Shown: positions 1 to 9,940 of the stretch, piece by piece
How the letters are laid out: each line of letters begins with the position of its first letter
Position numbering within the stretch: the stretch's first letter is position 1
From: Glandiceps talaboti
Taxonomy: Eukaryota > Hemichordata > Enteropneusta > Spengelidae
Direction: 5' to 3'
DNA: 64,000 nucleotides
Assembly (NCBI RefSeq): GCF_964340395.1
Contig: NC_135551.1
Location: 10,426,879-10,490,878, forward strand
Made by a program: the position numbers and the translations under genes
The notes under the pieces: model-generated
Seen by the model: only the letters and a program-made list of their open reading frames with translations
Database searches by the model: none
Told to the model about the DNA's origin: nothing

Positions 1-75
1 TGTGCACTGAACTTATAGGGAACGTCTTTAGTACATTTCTGTTGTGACGAAGTCATTCTCGGGGAATCAACTAGC

Positions 76-225
76 TTACTTACATCTTTGTTTTGCACGG
101 ACGACGTTCTCTAATAATACGCGTACTGCTGTCGATCGATGACCAGTGCGTGCCATAATACATTGTTCATTTATATCTTTTTCATATAATGTTGTGGCAA
201 GTGTTACCGTCAGTGAATGGTTGGT
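76..225 (-). pseudogene. Duplicate fragment of the Crypton-type recombinase
   Basis: Fifty codons on the minus strand read TNHSLTVTLATTLYEKD and then MARTGHRSTAV, followed by an altered end and a stop. The TGHRS (HxxR) motif is better kept here than in the larger copy, but a small insertion shifts the frame so that the YYKRTS segment carrying the catalytic Tyr is lost. The DNA is about 90% like 1020-1252 by eye. Confidence 0.65.
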
Positions 226-368
226 GTAAAGTTTACTCTCGTCATTGAAAGGCAAGAGTAGAAATCCCTACACAACTGGAATCTACTCATTTCGTTCTCA
301 TTACATTGATTTTCACAAGGAAAAAAGAGAGAAGTCTGACATTCAGGTATGGTCCATTATTTTCACAG

Positions 369-665
369 GTAGGACGACGTCGACTGTTGTCCATTCCCAA
401 CTGGTTTGTGAACATAACCGACTTAACTTGCAGTGCTCTCATGGTAAAAATATTCACGTTGTATCGGCAAACTACGGGAGAACCGACGACGGAGAGACGT
501 GCCCACACAGATCCATTAAAGATCTAGAATGTAGCGCTGAGACCAGTGTGGATGTTGTTACTGAAGCATGCGAGGGTGAAGAGTCTTGTAGTGTCAGAGC
601 TAGCAACAGTGTCTTTGGTGATCCGTGTGTTGGAACATTCAAATACTTGGAAGTCGAATATTATT
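369..665 (+). CDS. SUEL/rhamnose-binding lectin domain exon, copy A
   Basis: This is one exon encoding a nearly whole galactose/rhamnose-binding lectin (SUEL, Gal_lectin) domain of about 99 residues. It shows the family hallmarks in order: a VCEHNRLNLQC opening, the ANYGRTD segment, CPH, a C...AC..EESC stretch, and the terminal signature SVFGDPCVGTFKYLEVEYYC. The exon follows a TTTTCACAG acceptor and stops at a GTGAGT donor that splits the last Cys codon, so both borders are phase 1, typical of shuffled extracellular domain exons. SUEL domains bind L-rhamnose or D-galactose and usually sit in secreted or cell-surface proteins. No signal peptide or partner exon is visible, so the parent gene probably extends to the left of the window, or this is an isolated duplicate. 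The open frame upstream of the acceptor is intron. Confidence 0.8.
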
Positions 666-1094
666 GTGAGTACTTTTGGTTATTTTAAATGTATAATAAA
701 AACGTTCTAGATCACATTTTCTCGACAGCGCTATCATAGGTGATAATATGCTGCTTTGTTTCATGTGAGCTGAGTGTATAATCTAGGGCAGCAACTGTCC
801 TGTTGATACCTTGGTGGTGGTCTTGGTGTTTCTGTGACTTCAACGTGTTCTCTTACCATGTCATAAGTATCGTCTTCTTCTGTTGAACGGGACACATGAC
901 TGCCAAAATTTAATTTGCAAGGCCTGAAACAAGTTTTTATTTGCATTGAAACGTTTCTGCGGCGATGTCGTTGGGATTTCCCTCTCATTACCCAATGCGA
1001 GCGTTTTCTTGCCCTGTACTGTGCACTGAACTTATAGGGAACGTCTTTAGTACATTTCTGTTGTGACGAAGTCATTCTCTGTGAATCAACTAAC

Positions 1095-1655
1095 TTATTT
1101 ACTTACATCTTTGTTTTGCACGGACGAAGTTCTCTTATAATACTGTACTGCTGTCGATCGATGACTATTGCGTTCTAAATATCAGTGTTCATCTATACAT
1201 TTCTCATACAAAGTTGTGGCAAGTGTTACCTTCAGTGAATGGTTGGTGTAAATTCCGTCAATTCCTGCTACTGCCATAATACAAGGTACATATCTGTCAA
1301 GCGTGTTACGACCGATTGGCTTACAATTGAAACGAATAGGTTGTGCATCAGTTGACTTTGCACATATAGAAAAACACTGCATGAGAAAGTCCGCTTGGAG
1401 TCTCCATACATATTCCAATAGCTTCTTTTCTTATTCATGAGTTATAGGGTGGACTTGTTTGATGAATGCACCATGTCCTTGTCGCAAAAGCTCCTTCCTC
1501 TTTGCGTCTACTCTTGCAGAGTTGCTCTCTAACAAATTAATATTAGGCCTATTATAGTCTTCCCGTAGTTTCCTCTGTATTCCAGCCAAAAACAGATTGA
1601 TCGATCGAATTCGGTGGGTAGGGCTTACCATTGCATTTCCTCGCCTCCATAACAA
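1095..1655 (-). pseudogene. Crypton/DUF3504-type tyrosine recombinase pseudogene
   Basis: Read on the minus strand, one frame covers the tyrosine-recombinase-like domain of Cryptons and their domesticated relatives (ZMYM2, QRICH1, DUF3504). It has an N-terminal helical part (INLFLAGIQRKLRED, then GHGAFIKQVHPITHE), the segment PIGRNTLDRYVPCI, then TNHSLKVTLATTLYEK and a region matching ERxxHRS followed by QYYKRTSS, where HxxR and Tyr are catalytic in the family. Two in-frame stops interrupt it, a TAA near 1433 directly after the PITHE segment and a TGA near 1179, and roughly 100 residues of the usual core between these parts are missing. It is therefore a dead, internally deleted copy. It lies antisense to the lectin exons and was duplicated with them. 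Confidence 0.7.
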
Positions 1656-1955
1656 AGTTTACCAGAAATGGACATAAGTCCTCCGACGACAACTTTGATA
1701 ACTCTTCGAGGTTTGGTATAATTGTCTCCTATCTCGCTCAGATTTCTTGTGAAGGCCTAATCCTGCCATACATGTATACACCAAGTTGTATTTCTTCTAG
1801 TGTTCCCAGGAACACGTCCCCTCACACTTGTCTGAATGTCTTCATCTGACATAAATACAAATATACGTCTTTCTGCCACGAGTTTTTCTGCTGAAATGAA
1901 CAGACTGACATAATTTATGCATTTCCGTCACATTACTAACAATTTATATCGTCCG

Positions 1956-2018
1956 GCAACGGTGTATTCGGAGATCCCTGTGTCGGAACTTTCAAATATC
2001 TTGATGTTACACGTTATT
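1956..2018 (+). pseudogene. Decayed SUEL lectin exon 3' fragment
   Basis: About 21 codons read NGVFGDPCVGTFKYLDVTRY and stop at a GTAAGT donor in the same phase 1 position as the two complete lectin exons. Nothing upstream resembles the rest of the domain and no acceptor is evident, so this is the 3' end of a third, older and more diverged lectin exon lying between the two young copies. Confidence 0.75.
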
Positions 2019-2445
2019 GTAAGTTTACTAAATATGTCACGTTCAAATCTAATACTGATGTCTTTTTTAATTTGCCCTACTATATTGTGTTTGAAATATT
2101 GTAGAGAGTAAAACCATGATCAACGATAAGAACTCTCAGGACATTACTGATATACATTATAAACGGAATTTACTAGAATGTCATGACACCTGGACCGACT
2201 TTGTAAATGTGGTTCAAGGTAGTAGCTGATTGCTGTTTACCAATATTGTATATCAGAAGTGAGAATGATTCATCGTCTCATTAGCCTAGAATCCATGGGG
2301 GGGGGGGGTATTTACTCTCGCCATTCCAAGGCAAGAGTAGAAAATACTCACATGACTGGAATCTACTCATTTCGATCTTACATTGATTTTCACAAGGAAA
2401 AAAGAGCCAAGTCTGACGTTCAGGTATGGTCCATTATTTTCACAG

Positions 2446-2736
2446 GTAGCACGACTTTTGTCCATTCCCGCCTGGTTTGTGAACATAACCGACTTAACTT
2501 GCAGTGCTCTCATGGTAAAATTATTCACGTTGTATCGGCAAACTACGGGAGAACCGACGACGGAGAGACGTGCCCACACAGATCCATTAAAGATCTAGAA
2601 TGTAGGGCTGAGACCAGTGTGGATGTTGTTACTGAAGCATGCGAGGGTGAAGAGTCTTGTAGTGTCAGAGCTAGCAACAGTGTCTTTGGTGATCCGTGTG
2701 TTGGAACATTCAAATACTTGGAAGTCGAATATTATT
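2446..2736 (+). CDS. SUEL/rhamnose-binding lectin domain exon, copy B
   Basis: This is a second SUEL lectin exon, about 97 residues and almost identical to the one at 369-665, including the flanking intron sequence. It has the same TTTTCACAG acceptor, GTGAGT donor and phase 1-1 borders. Cysteines and the ANYGRTD and FGDPCVGTFKYLEV signatures are intact, and no stop interrupts it. Two residues are missing near the N-terminus relative to copy A, and one Ser is an Arg (LECRAET against LECSAET). The intact frame in both copies argues for recent duplication or selection. A tandem-lectin protein could use both because the phases are compatible. No later exon of the same gene is evident downstream. 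Confidence 0.8.
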
Positions 2737-2771
2737 GTGAGTCAAAATTTATTTTATTGAATGACATCTAA

Positions 2772-3990
2772 TTCTCTTACATGGACGAGAAGTAATTAAC
2801 AGTGGCTCTCACAATATGTCACAAAACATTTTAAAGAAAGTCAACACTCTATGCAGTTGTTGGCTTCAAAAAACATCATAGTCATTGGATTAATATTGTT
2901 CATTTTCAATCAGCGAAATCATAGACCCTCCACCAACGTTGGTCTATGGCCAAATGGAAAAGTCATTAGCAACTTTAAACATTGAAAATATCAATTTGTT
3001 TTTCTATATATTTCTCTTAATCTCTGCTTCACTGTCTTATTATTTTAGTACTATGAGTCAATAATGTGATAGTAGACTTTACCTCCATCAAAAACTTGAC
3101 TATCATGTTCACTCATTTGTGCATTTGTTTAGGTGCTAAAATATGAATTTACATTGTAGGTCCCATCAAGCTTATCCCTACCAACATTAAATCAACCAAT
3201 TCATCACAATCTTTCAAACTACATTTCTTTGAGCAATACATTGATCAAGTGTAACTTTTGTCATGTTTTATTCCTGCACATTGAAATCGACTCATCAGTC
3301 GTGTACACCTCCGTTTCCACTCTGAGATGAACAGAGAGACTTCGGTTCTACCCCTAAGTAGTAGTTTCTTCCAGCTGTAGCATTAATCGTGTAATATTTG
3401 AGTGGCAAGATTCGTCAGTCTAATTCAGGCATATCCGGTAAAAACAAAATTTAGAAAATAAAACACGTCTCTCAATATTATAAGGTTTGATCTGAATATA
3501 TTTAAAAGTCACCTAAAGTGGATTTTTTCCAAAGAAAAACGTCAATTTTAATACATAACGAAATTACGGGCTATGAATAACTGAATACATTCAACACTTG
3601 TGTCGCAAATGTTTTGTTTTACATGTTGCTGAACAACGCGATTTCTCAATTCAACTCGATGATTTAGGAATGTTACTGTACCAACAAACATAGGAAAGTA
3701 GTTATTCTTTTTAGAACATGTAAAAAAATTATCGACAGTATAAATGTCAAAACTGTACTTCAACAACCCGGGAATTCAACTGCGCTATGTCATCAGTGGT
3801 ACGGTCCGTATCACGTACACTGTATGTCAAACTTTCAAATAGTGTAACAATTTCTAGGGGTACAGTGATGCCTCGATACTCATTACAATGTTACGATAAT
3901 CGTGCTAACAGGCCTACTGTTACAATATTGCAATGCATGGCGATGTTATGTCGCCGATATGACGTATCGCGTGGAAAATGCACATAGTAA
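2772..3990. other. Intergenic, nothing recognised
   Basis: AT-rich sequence with many stops in all frames. No domain, RNA gene or clear repeat was recognised. Confidence 0.5.
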
Positions 3991-3994
3991 TAGT

Positions 3995-4322
3995 ATATGG
4001 AAGGCGCATGCGTAGTCACTGCGCCGCAATGCATTCTTGGGTGAACCACCATTTTTTTTTATCGCAAAGAGCTATCGAGCTGTCGCATAGAATCGCATAG
4101 TATATACGACGCACATGCGTACTAGTCATTAAGCCGCTACATGGCCGCTGCTCGAGCTATGAATCTTGTGATGAGTTTACTCGGATCTATTTGCCTCGTA
4201 AAGCACTTTGAGAGATGTGGGGGAAGTGTTAAACTGGCATATTATTAATTTTATTGTAGGTGTTTCGTACTAGTGGTGACGAATAGACTTGACGAATTGG
4301 GTGTCTTCCATGGTGAGCTGTC
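3995..4322 (+). promoter_or_regulatory. Possible orphan promoter with NRF1-like sites
   Basis: Two NRF1-like palindromic sites, GCGCATGCGT at 4004-4013 and GCACATGCGT at 4111-4120, lie in a locally CpG-richer patch inside AT-rich intergenic DNA. About 150-200 bp further on, a possible exon (4260-4312) runs from an ATTGTAG acceptor to a GTGAGC donor and ends in CCATG. A further acceptor-like CTTTACAG at 4815-4822 precedes a short open frame of 22 codons ending at 4891. It may be the start of an unrecognised small or non-coding transcript. Evidence is weak. Confidence 0.2.
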
Positions 4323-4899
4323 TTTAATTTATTCGTGTGGTTTTTAAATTTAAAAAAAATGAAAGAAAGATGGGATATTTTTTTGGCTTTCCTTAAGATT
4401 ATGATTTAATCTTACTTACAACATGTAAAAGGTGCATTTTATGTACAGTTTCTACGATATCATTTTCCTTTGGGATAGGTACCCTGACCGGGGATGGGGC
4501 GGGGTTAATGTTCGGAAAAATGATAATATTTAAACTTTGAGGCTGCGAACACAACAGACGTGGTCACGTGATTGTAAAAGGGAACGTACGCCAAAGGATA
4601 AAGTAAAGTGTTGAATGGGTTGGCGTTTTTTTGTATCACCGTGTGAAATAAGATAACATATAAGCTATAAGCTTATGTTTGCGCTGATATCTACTTTAGC
4701 ATCACACATGAAATATATTTTTCGAATATTTCTTTTCGAATGTGAAGTTTCGTAGAGACAGAGAAACGATCTCCAAAGTCTTTTTGAGATTGTAATCGTA
4801 TAACTCGTCTATATCTTTACAGATGGAGTATAACCCAGCTAATATATTCAGTAACTATACGCATGCCCAAAAGAAGCTAATAATGGCGTAATTACAGTG

Positions 4900-5971
4900 A
4901 AATGTTATATTCATACCAATAACTTGCATGAAATGAGTTCCGAGTATTTGTTAGCAATTCATTGCTACGTGAAGAGTAAGGCTGTTATGTAGTATACTAG
5001 ACGCAGTAAAGTAGCAAAAAATAAACCATTTCAGTCTTCGAATGAAAACAAAAATGATAGGTCAAGGTTAGATTATTCTCTCAAATACAAAGTGCGGTAA
5101 ATTGTGCCGGGGTGATTTGTGTCAATGTAAATCTTTCATTTTGGCCAAATAAAGCTTTGCGAGTAACATTTCGTATGCTATTGTAATGACTATACGTGTG
5201 TATGGACAATCAATCCGCCGTCACAACGGCTTCAGCAATGTTTGAGTATTCGTGCACCGAAGGCTTTTGAGGGAACTGTCACACCCAACGTGCTCTTTTA
5301 CTTGGCTTTATAACGGTATAAACTAGTATGTAATTGATAACTAAATTCATTAAAAAGTTTGAAGACTTCACTTTTGTGTTTTCTGTGAAGAATTGGTCGG
5401 ATCGCACACGCGAAAGTTGTTTTAATTTATTTTGTTTACTCATTCTGCCTTGTTGCTCGTTATATTCATCACCTCAAAATCATCATTGTAGTTATCGACA
5501 TGATTAAAATCGTCATTTCCCTTGCAGTAGTACTAATATTCATAAAAAAAACGTCTCACTGAAAGGGGGCGCTTAAGCTTGTTTGGCGCAAAGCTGTGAT
5601 GTGCTACTAGTGTACATGCTGTCAAATGTCTTCTTTGCGTTCATTTCCAACCCACCCCCACCCCCACCCCCATCCCCACCACTGTCACCGCTAACATTTA
5701 GAGTAAGACAAACAAAAGTAATAGAAAATAGACAAAGGAAACCGCATATAAATAATTATTCTCAGTTTATTAATGAATCACTATATAAGAAACAATCCAA
5801 TTCATAAAATTGTAAAAAGCGAGATGTTCGATTAAATACAAAATTTTAATCTGAGTATCGCTATCATACTTTATCTAGGCAAAGATGAACATTTATAGCA
5901 ATAAGCGCTTAGTATTCAATAATTCTAAAACTATGAGTCATGGGTTATAAAGATGCCAAGATACAAAAATG

Positions 5972-6048
<77 letters not shown>

Positions 6049-7900
6049 AGCTCTCTGTCTATCTACTTTATCTTCCTGGTAATGATGACTTAAAATTTAA
6101 AAGGTAATCGCATTATTATACCTACTGAAGCACACTTAACCACTATTTGCAATTGACTGAACTCAAACCTTGTATTGAGATATAACTCATAAACGATCCG
6201 ATGACGTCATTTATGATACGTATAAAAAAGTGTTCAGGAAATTCCTAGTATGCAATCAACTGTTCTAACAATGCCAGATCTTATACGATGTTCTAGAAGG
6301 TGACATGCATCACCATTAACATAATACTGGAATGAGGTTTTATTTAAGGATTTCCACTTGAGTAAAAAACTTATAAACTCACCTTGTGCGCATGCCACTT
6401 TAAAGGGATACATGTTGAAATTGCCTATATAATTATGTGACTTATAACTACTTTGATATCTTTAATACTTTAAAATAGTATCAAAGAGTTGCCAGAAACA
6501 ATCTGACTACATTTCATTTACAGTCAACATTGACTTACAGTAGTTCTATATTATATGGTCAAATGGTATTATATGCATCCATACACAAGATTCCCTAGTC
6601 TACATTGTTTAATTAACAGTGATATTCAGTGTTTACAATCAAATACAACCTTGGATAATCAATAGTGAGAGAACGTACAGCAGCTTTGTAACACAGTGAC
6701 ACATCATCAGCCTCTTGACAGGAATAATGCAAAGAGTAAAAGAAAACCGCAAAAACTTGAATGTCACATAAAAATGCATAACTGTTTAAAAAGTTAGTGT
6801 AAGAGTTAAAGTGACTTTTTTGTTTTGCTAGTAATTTCATATAAACCTGTCAATCTTATTACTGTCTGTGAAGAAACAAAATGAGGACGAAATATTAAAA
6901 AGATCTCTACTGAATCTTTAAACGGACTTGATGAATACGTCATACTCGTAGACTTATCAAACCCCACACATACCTGACTTAAATCAGCTGATTGTACTAG
7001 TACACGGAGAGACGTATCAAAGTCACTGTAACCTACATCCAAACGGTATGATTATTTTATGCATTCTCTTCAAGTGCACATGACTTTGACTTTCAATTGT
7101 GTTAGCCTTTGTGTTTTAAAGGAAATCGTGTTAATTGCCACGTTCTCAGGATAACTAGAATTACTACAATGGCATCTAACTTACATTTCAAGGATTTGTT
7201 GGGACCGGGCATAATTATGTGTCTCGCACAGAAAATACAATTATGACACAAATATTACACAATCGTAAGATGAAGGACACGCATGAAAGTTATCACAAAG
7301 TTGATGATGACAACTGCATTGAAAATGGGATATTGTATTTAATACTGGGAAATTTTTATGACACAGTCTGTTTACCCACCGTAATACAGTTCTGTAATTG
7401 ATTTATAACATAGTCCACCTGACAACTTGAAACAGTGGTTGTCGATGCTGGAAGGGTTGGGACAGAATTCGGACAATTGGAAAGAGAAGTCAGACGAGTG
7501 TCAACAGTATCCCATTGCTGGGTCAGCTGTAATGAGAGTTGATAAAATGCCATTAACGTACGCGTTCTATTCTACGTATGGTAAGATTCTGTCATCGCGA
7601 ACCGTTCATAGTTCGAGGTGATGAGCTAACTGCTGTTTGACAGAACTTTATTCGTTTGACAGAAATGGAGAGTCGCTGATGAAGAGGTCCAGTGTCTTCG
7701 AAATATTTAGGCTAGAATTGTATGGTTTGCGGTGATACTATGTATGTTAATTTATAGTACAAAATCTGGGGCCATGAGATACTTGGTACTGTACGCACAG
7801 TATACGTCTGTGCAGAGATGTTAACAGAGTGGTTAAAGTCAATATTAAACCTGACTATCAACAATTATCAAACATGTATTTCGAAGTTCTTAGTTACAAA
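4900..7900. other. Intergenic, microsatellite only
   Basis: No coding signal was recognised. The stretch holds a CCACCCCC-type tract near 5652-5680 and the TCTG microsatellite at 5972-6046. Short open frames around 6613-7042 and 7219-7621 have no recognisable domain or splice structure. Confidence 0.45.
5972..6046. repeat. (TCTG)n microsatellite
   Basis: Uninterrupted TCTG units with one break near 6011, followed by a few degenerate CTCT units. Confidence 0.95.
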
Positions 7901-8039
7901 ATATTAGTTTTCTATAGGTGCAATGCACCAGTCACTGGTCTTCTTTTGGTGAGAAGACGGTAAACACCGTTGTCCCATGCACGGAGCTCTGGATATTACC
8001 AGACGTGAATGGTATTTCACCGAAGACGATTGGACGATC

Positions 8040-8290
8040 ATCTGCCAAATGTTTCTTGTTTACGTACGAACCCAAGTACAAACTGTTGTCGTATGGCGGG
8101 CGTGCATTCTCACGTGCTGCACCCCGTCTATGGAATGCAGTGTCATTCGAAACACGACAAAAACCAACAGCTAAGTTAACCTATCCGAAGTTCAAAGAAC
8201 TTAATTAAAGACATATCTATTCTCCAGAGCATACTAATTGTACAGCGCCTCCGAATTCTACATCGTAGTGGAAACTGGCGCTTTATCAAT
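8040..8290 (+). mobile_element. CR1/L2-like non-LTR retrotransposon 3' end
   Basis: The frame ending near 8208 reads LLSYGGRAFSRAAPRLWNAV, the conserved tail of the reverse-transcriptase ORF of CR1/L2/Jockey-like elements, and then FKELN followed by a stop where the family continues KTYLF. The downstream sequence has the usual ACAGCGCC...GGCGCTTTAT hairpin and runs directly into a TGAT-type 3' microsatellite. Only the 5'-truncated end is present, so this is a dead copy. Confidence 0.75.
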
Positions 8291-8390
8291 TCACTGATTG
8301 ATTGATTGATTGATTGATTGACTGACTGACTGACTGACTGACTGACTGACTGACTGATTATTGATTGATTGATTGATTGATTGGTTGGTT
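8291..8390. repeat. (TGAT)n/(TGAC)n tail of the non-LTR element
   Basis: TGAT units, then about ten TGAC units, then TGAT again. This is probably the replicated 3' tail of the adjoining retrotransposon, since CR1/L2 elements end in short tandem units. Confidence 0.9.
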
Positions 8391-8420
8391 GATTACGATT
8401 TGTTGTTTTATTCAAACTAT

Positions 8421-9430
8421 TTCAACATAAAAAGGGTGTCATTCTGTGTTTGTATTGTGGGAATAGTTGTGTTTGGAGGTGTTAGAGGAACCCCCACCCC
8501 GAATCATTTTACAAGGAGCCCCACCCCTCGGGGGATACTATTGTAAAGCACATACACGTCAACATGCATTTATAATTAATTACCTGGATCTGAGTATTTG
8601 CAGTAATAAAGAGCTTATGACTGCATGGGACTGCATGGGGTGTAAGATTGTTTTATGTATTGTCACAGGTTGCATTTGGCCATGACCTACAAGTGTTCAA
8701 CGAAGCAGAGAGGCTCCCTTCATCAAAGCGATACATCTGATCCTAGCTGCTATATCACGAAGGTTCTCTAAACCGTTGGATGACGTAGGTAGACACAAAT
8801 ACACTAAAACTCAATCTCAATCTCAATCTTTACATTACCCCTTCTCCATACCCCCCCCCCCCGAAAAAACAAAACAAAACAAAACAAAACAAATAGGTCT
8901 AGTAGTCTGATATGGTGAAATACAAACGAATGAATCATTAAATGTACGTTGTATTCGCAAGATCAAACATAAATAGTTTATTGGTTTCATTCTCTTTGTG
9001 CGTTTAAACGTTAAAAATAAATGTAAAAAAACTTTACATTGGTACTTTAATAATTAGACAACAAAAGGCAAAAAATATCTTGCAATTACATTCTTATTGT
9101 GTTTTTTTTTTTATTTTCCAAGGGAGCACAATGGTATTAAAAGTATGATGTCGTAGTATGATAAGGAAGATTCCGCATGTCTCAATTTTAATCGAATTAG
9201 TTTTGTGAAAGAGAATCTGTAATCATATCATTTCATATCTAGATAGTATAATCCGTGGGCACGAAGTTATCGTCGTGGTGTACGGGAAGCTTGTGAAATA
9301 ATGTTAGTTTCATGTAAGGAGCACAGAACTGAAGGAATTATTTTGTTCCAGAGTTGTAATTTCAATACTTCTACTTTTTCCATTATCTCAAAAAGAAAAA
9401 GTCTTTAAAATGATAACTGTTGCTTTGTAA
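8421..9430. other. Intergenic, low-complexity tracts only
   Basis: Contains a poly-C run near 8848-8861 followed by AAAAC units. No gene was recognised. Confidence 0.5.
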
Positions 9431-9463
9431 ACGATGCTTTTTATGAGTCATTTTCCAGGAAGG

Positions 9464-9566
<103 letters not shown>

Positions 9567-9794
9567 GTCATGCAAAAACAAACTTAATATATCTTATTTT
9601 TTTTTTAGAAAGTATATTTATGTACATTTATTTGTATACCTACACATGTATATACAGGTGTGTGTATACATGTATTACAAATTACTATGTTTCTGTATAT
9701 TGTTGCAGAAAGCTTACGGGTGCATGCCAATCCATCGGCAGCATCAAAAAAAACATATCTAAGAGAAAGGACAGCATACAGTTGATTAGAATGA

Positions 9795-9940
9795 CGTTAA
9801 GGTCCTAGATAGAGTCTAACTGGCAGAAACATGGTATCAAGGAGGCCATTTACATCGATATCAATTGCTGCCCTAACGACCTGAACAGAGATTGAGGGAT
9901 GATACTTTCTCCCCATGATCTCCTGGAGCATTCTCCCGTG
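9795..9940 (+). mobile_element. Decayed Penelope-like (GIY-YIG end) fragment, tentative
   Basis: Across two frames the sequence reads KVLDR, then ESNWQKHGIKEAIYIDIN, then NDLNRD. This resembles the widespread C-terminal phrase (KVLDRE..W..RGIKEAIYI....P.LNRD.G) found at the end of GIY-YIG/reverse-transcriptase ORFs of Penelope-like and related elements. A frameshift and stops show it is dead. The assignment rests on recall of the motif alone. Confidence 0.4.

Larger units (their letters stand above)
1..2745. repeat. Segmental duplication carrying lectin exon plus recombinase scrap
   Basis: Bases 1-230 match 1020-1252 and bases 232-675 match 2309-2745 in the same orientation. In the right-hand copy these two parts are separated by about 1 kb that holds the rest of the recombinase pseudogene and the decayed lectin fragment. 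The left copy is therefore a version with that 1 kb deleted, or the right copy received an insertion. Bases 676-1019 lie between the copies and show no recognised gene. Confidence 0.75.

Noticed and set aside
8176-8415. Minus-strand Gln/Ser repeat frame
   Set aside because: Translation of the TGAT/TGAC microsatellite opposite the retrotransposon tail.
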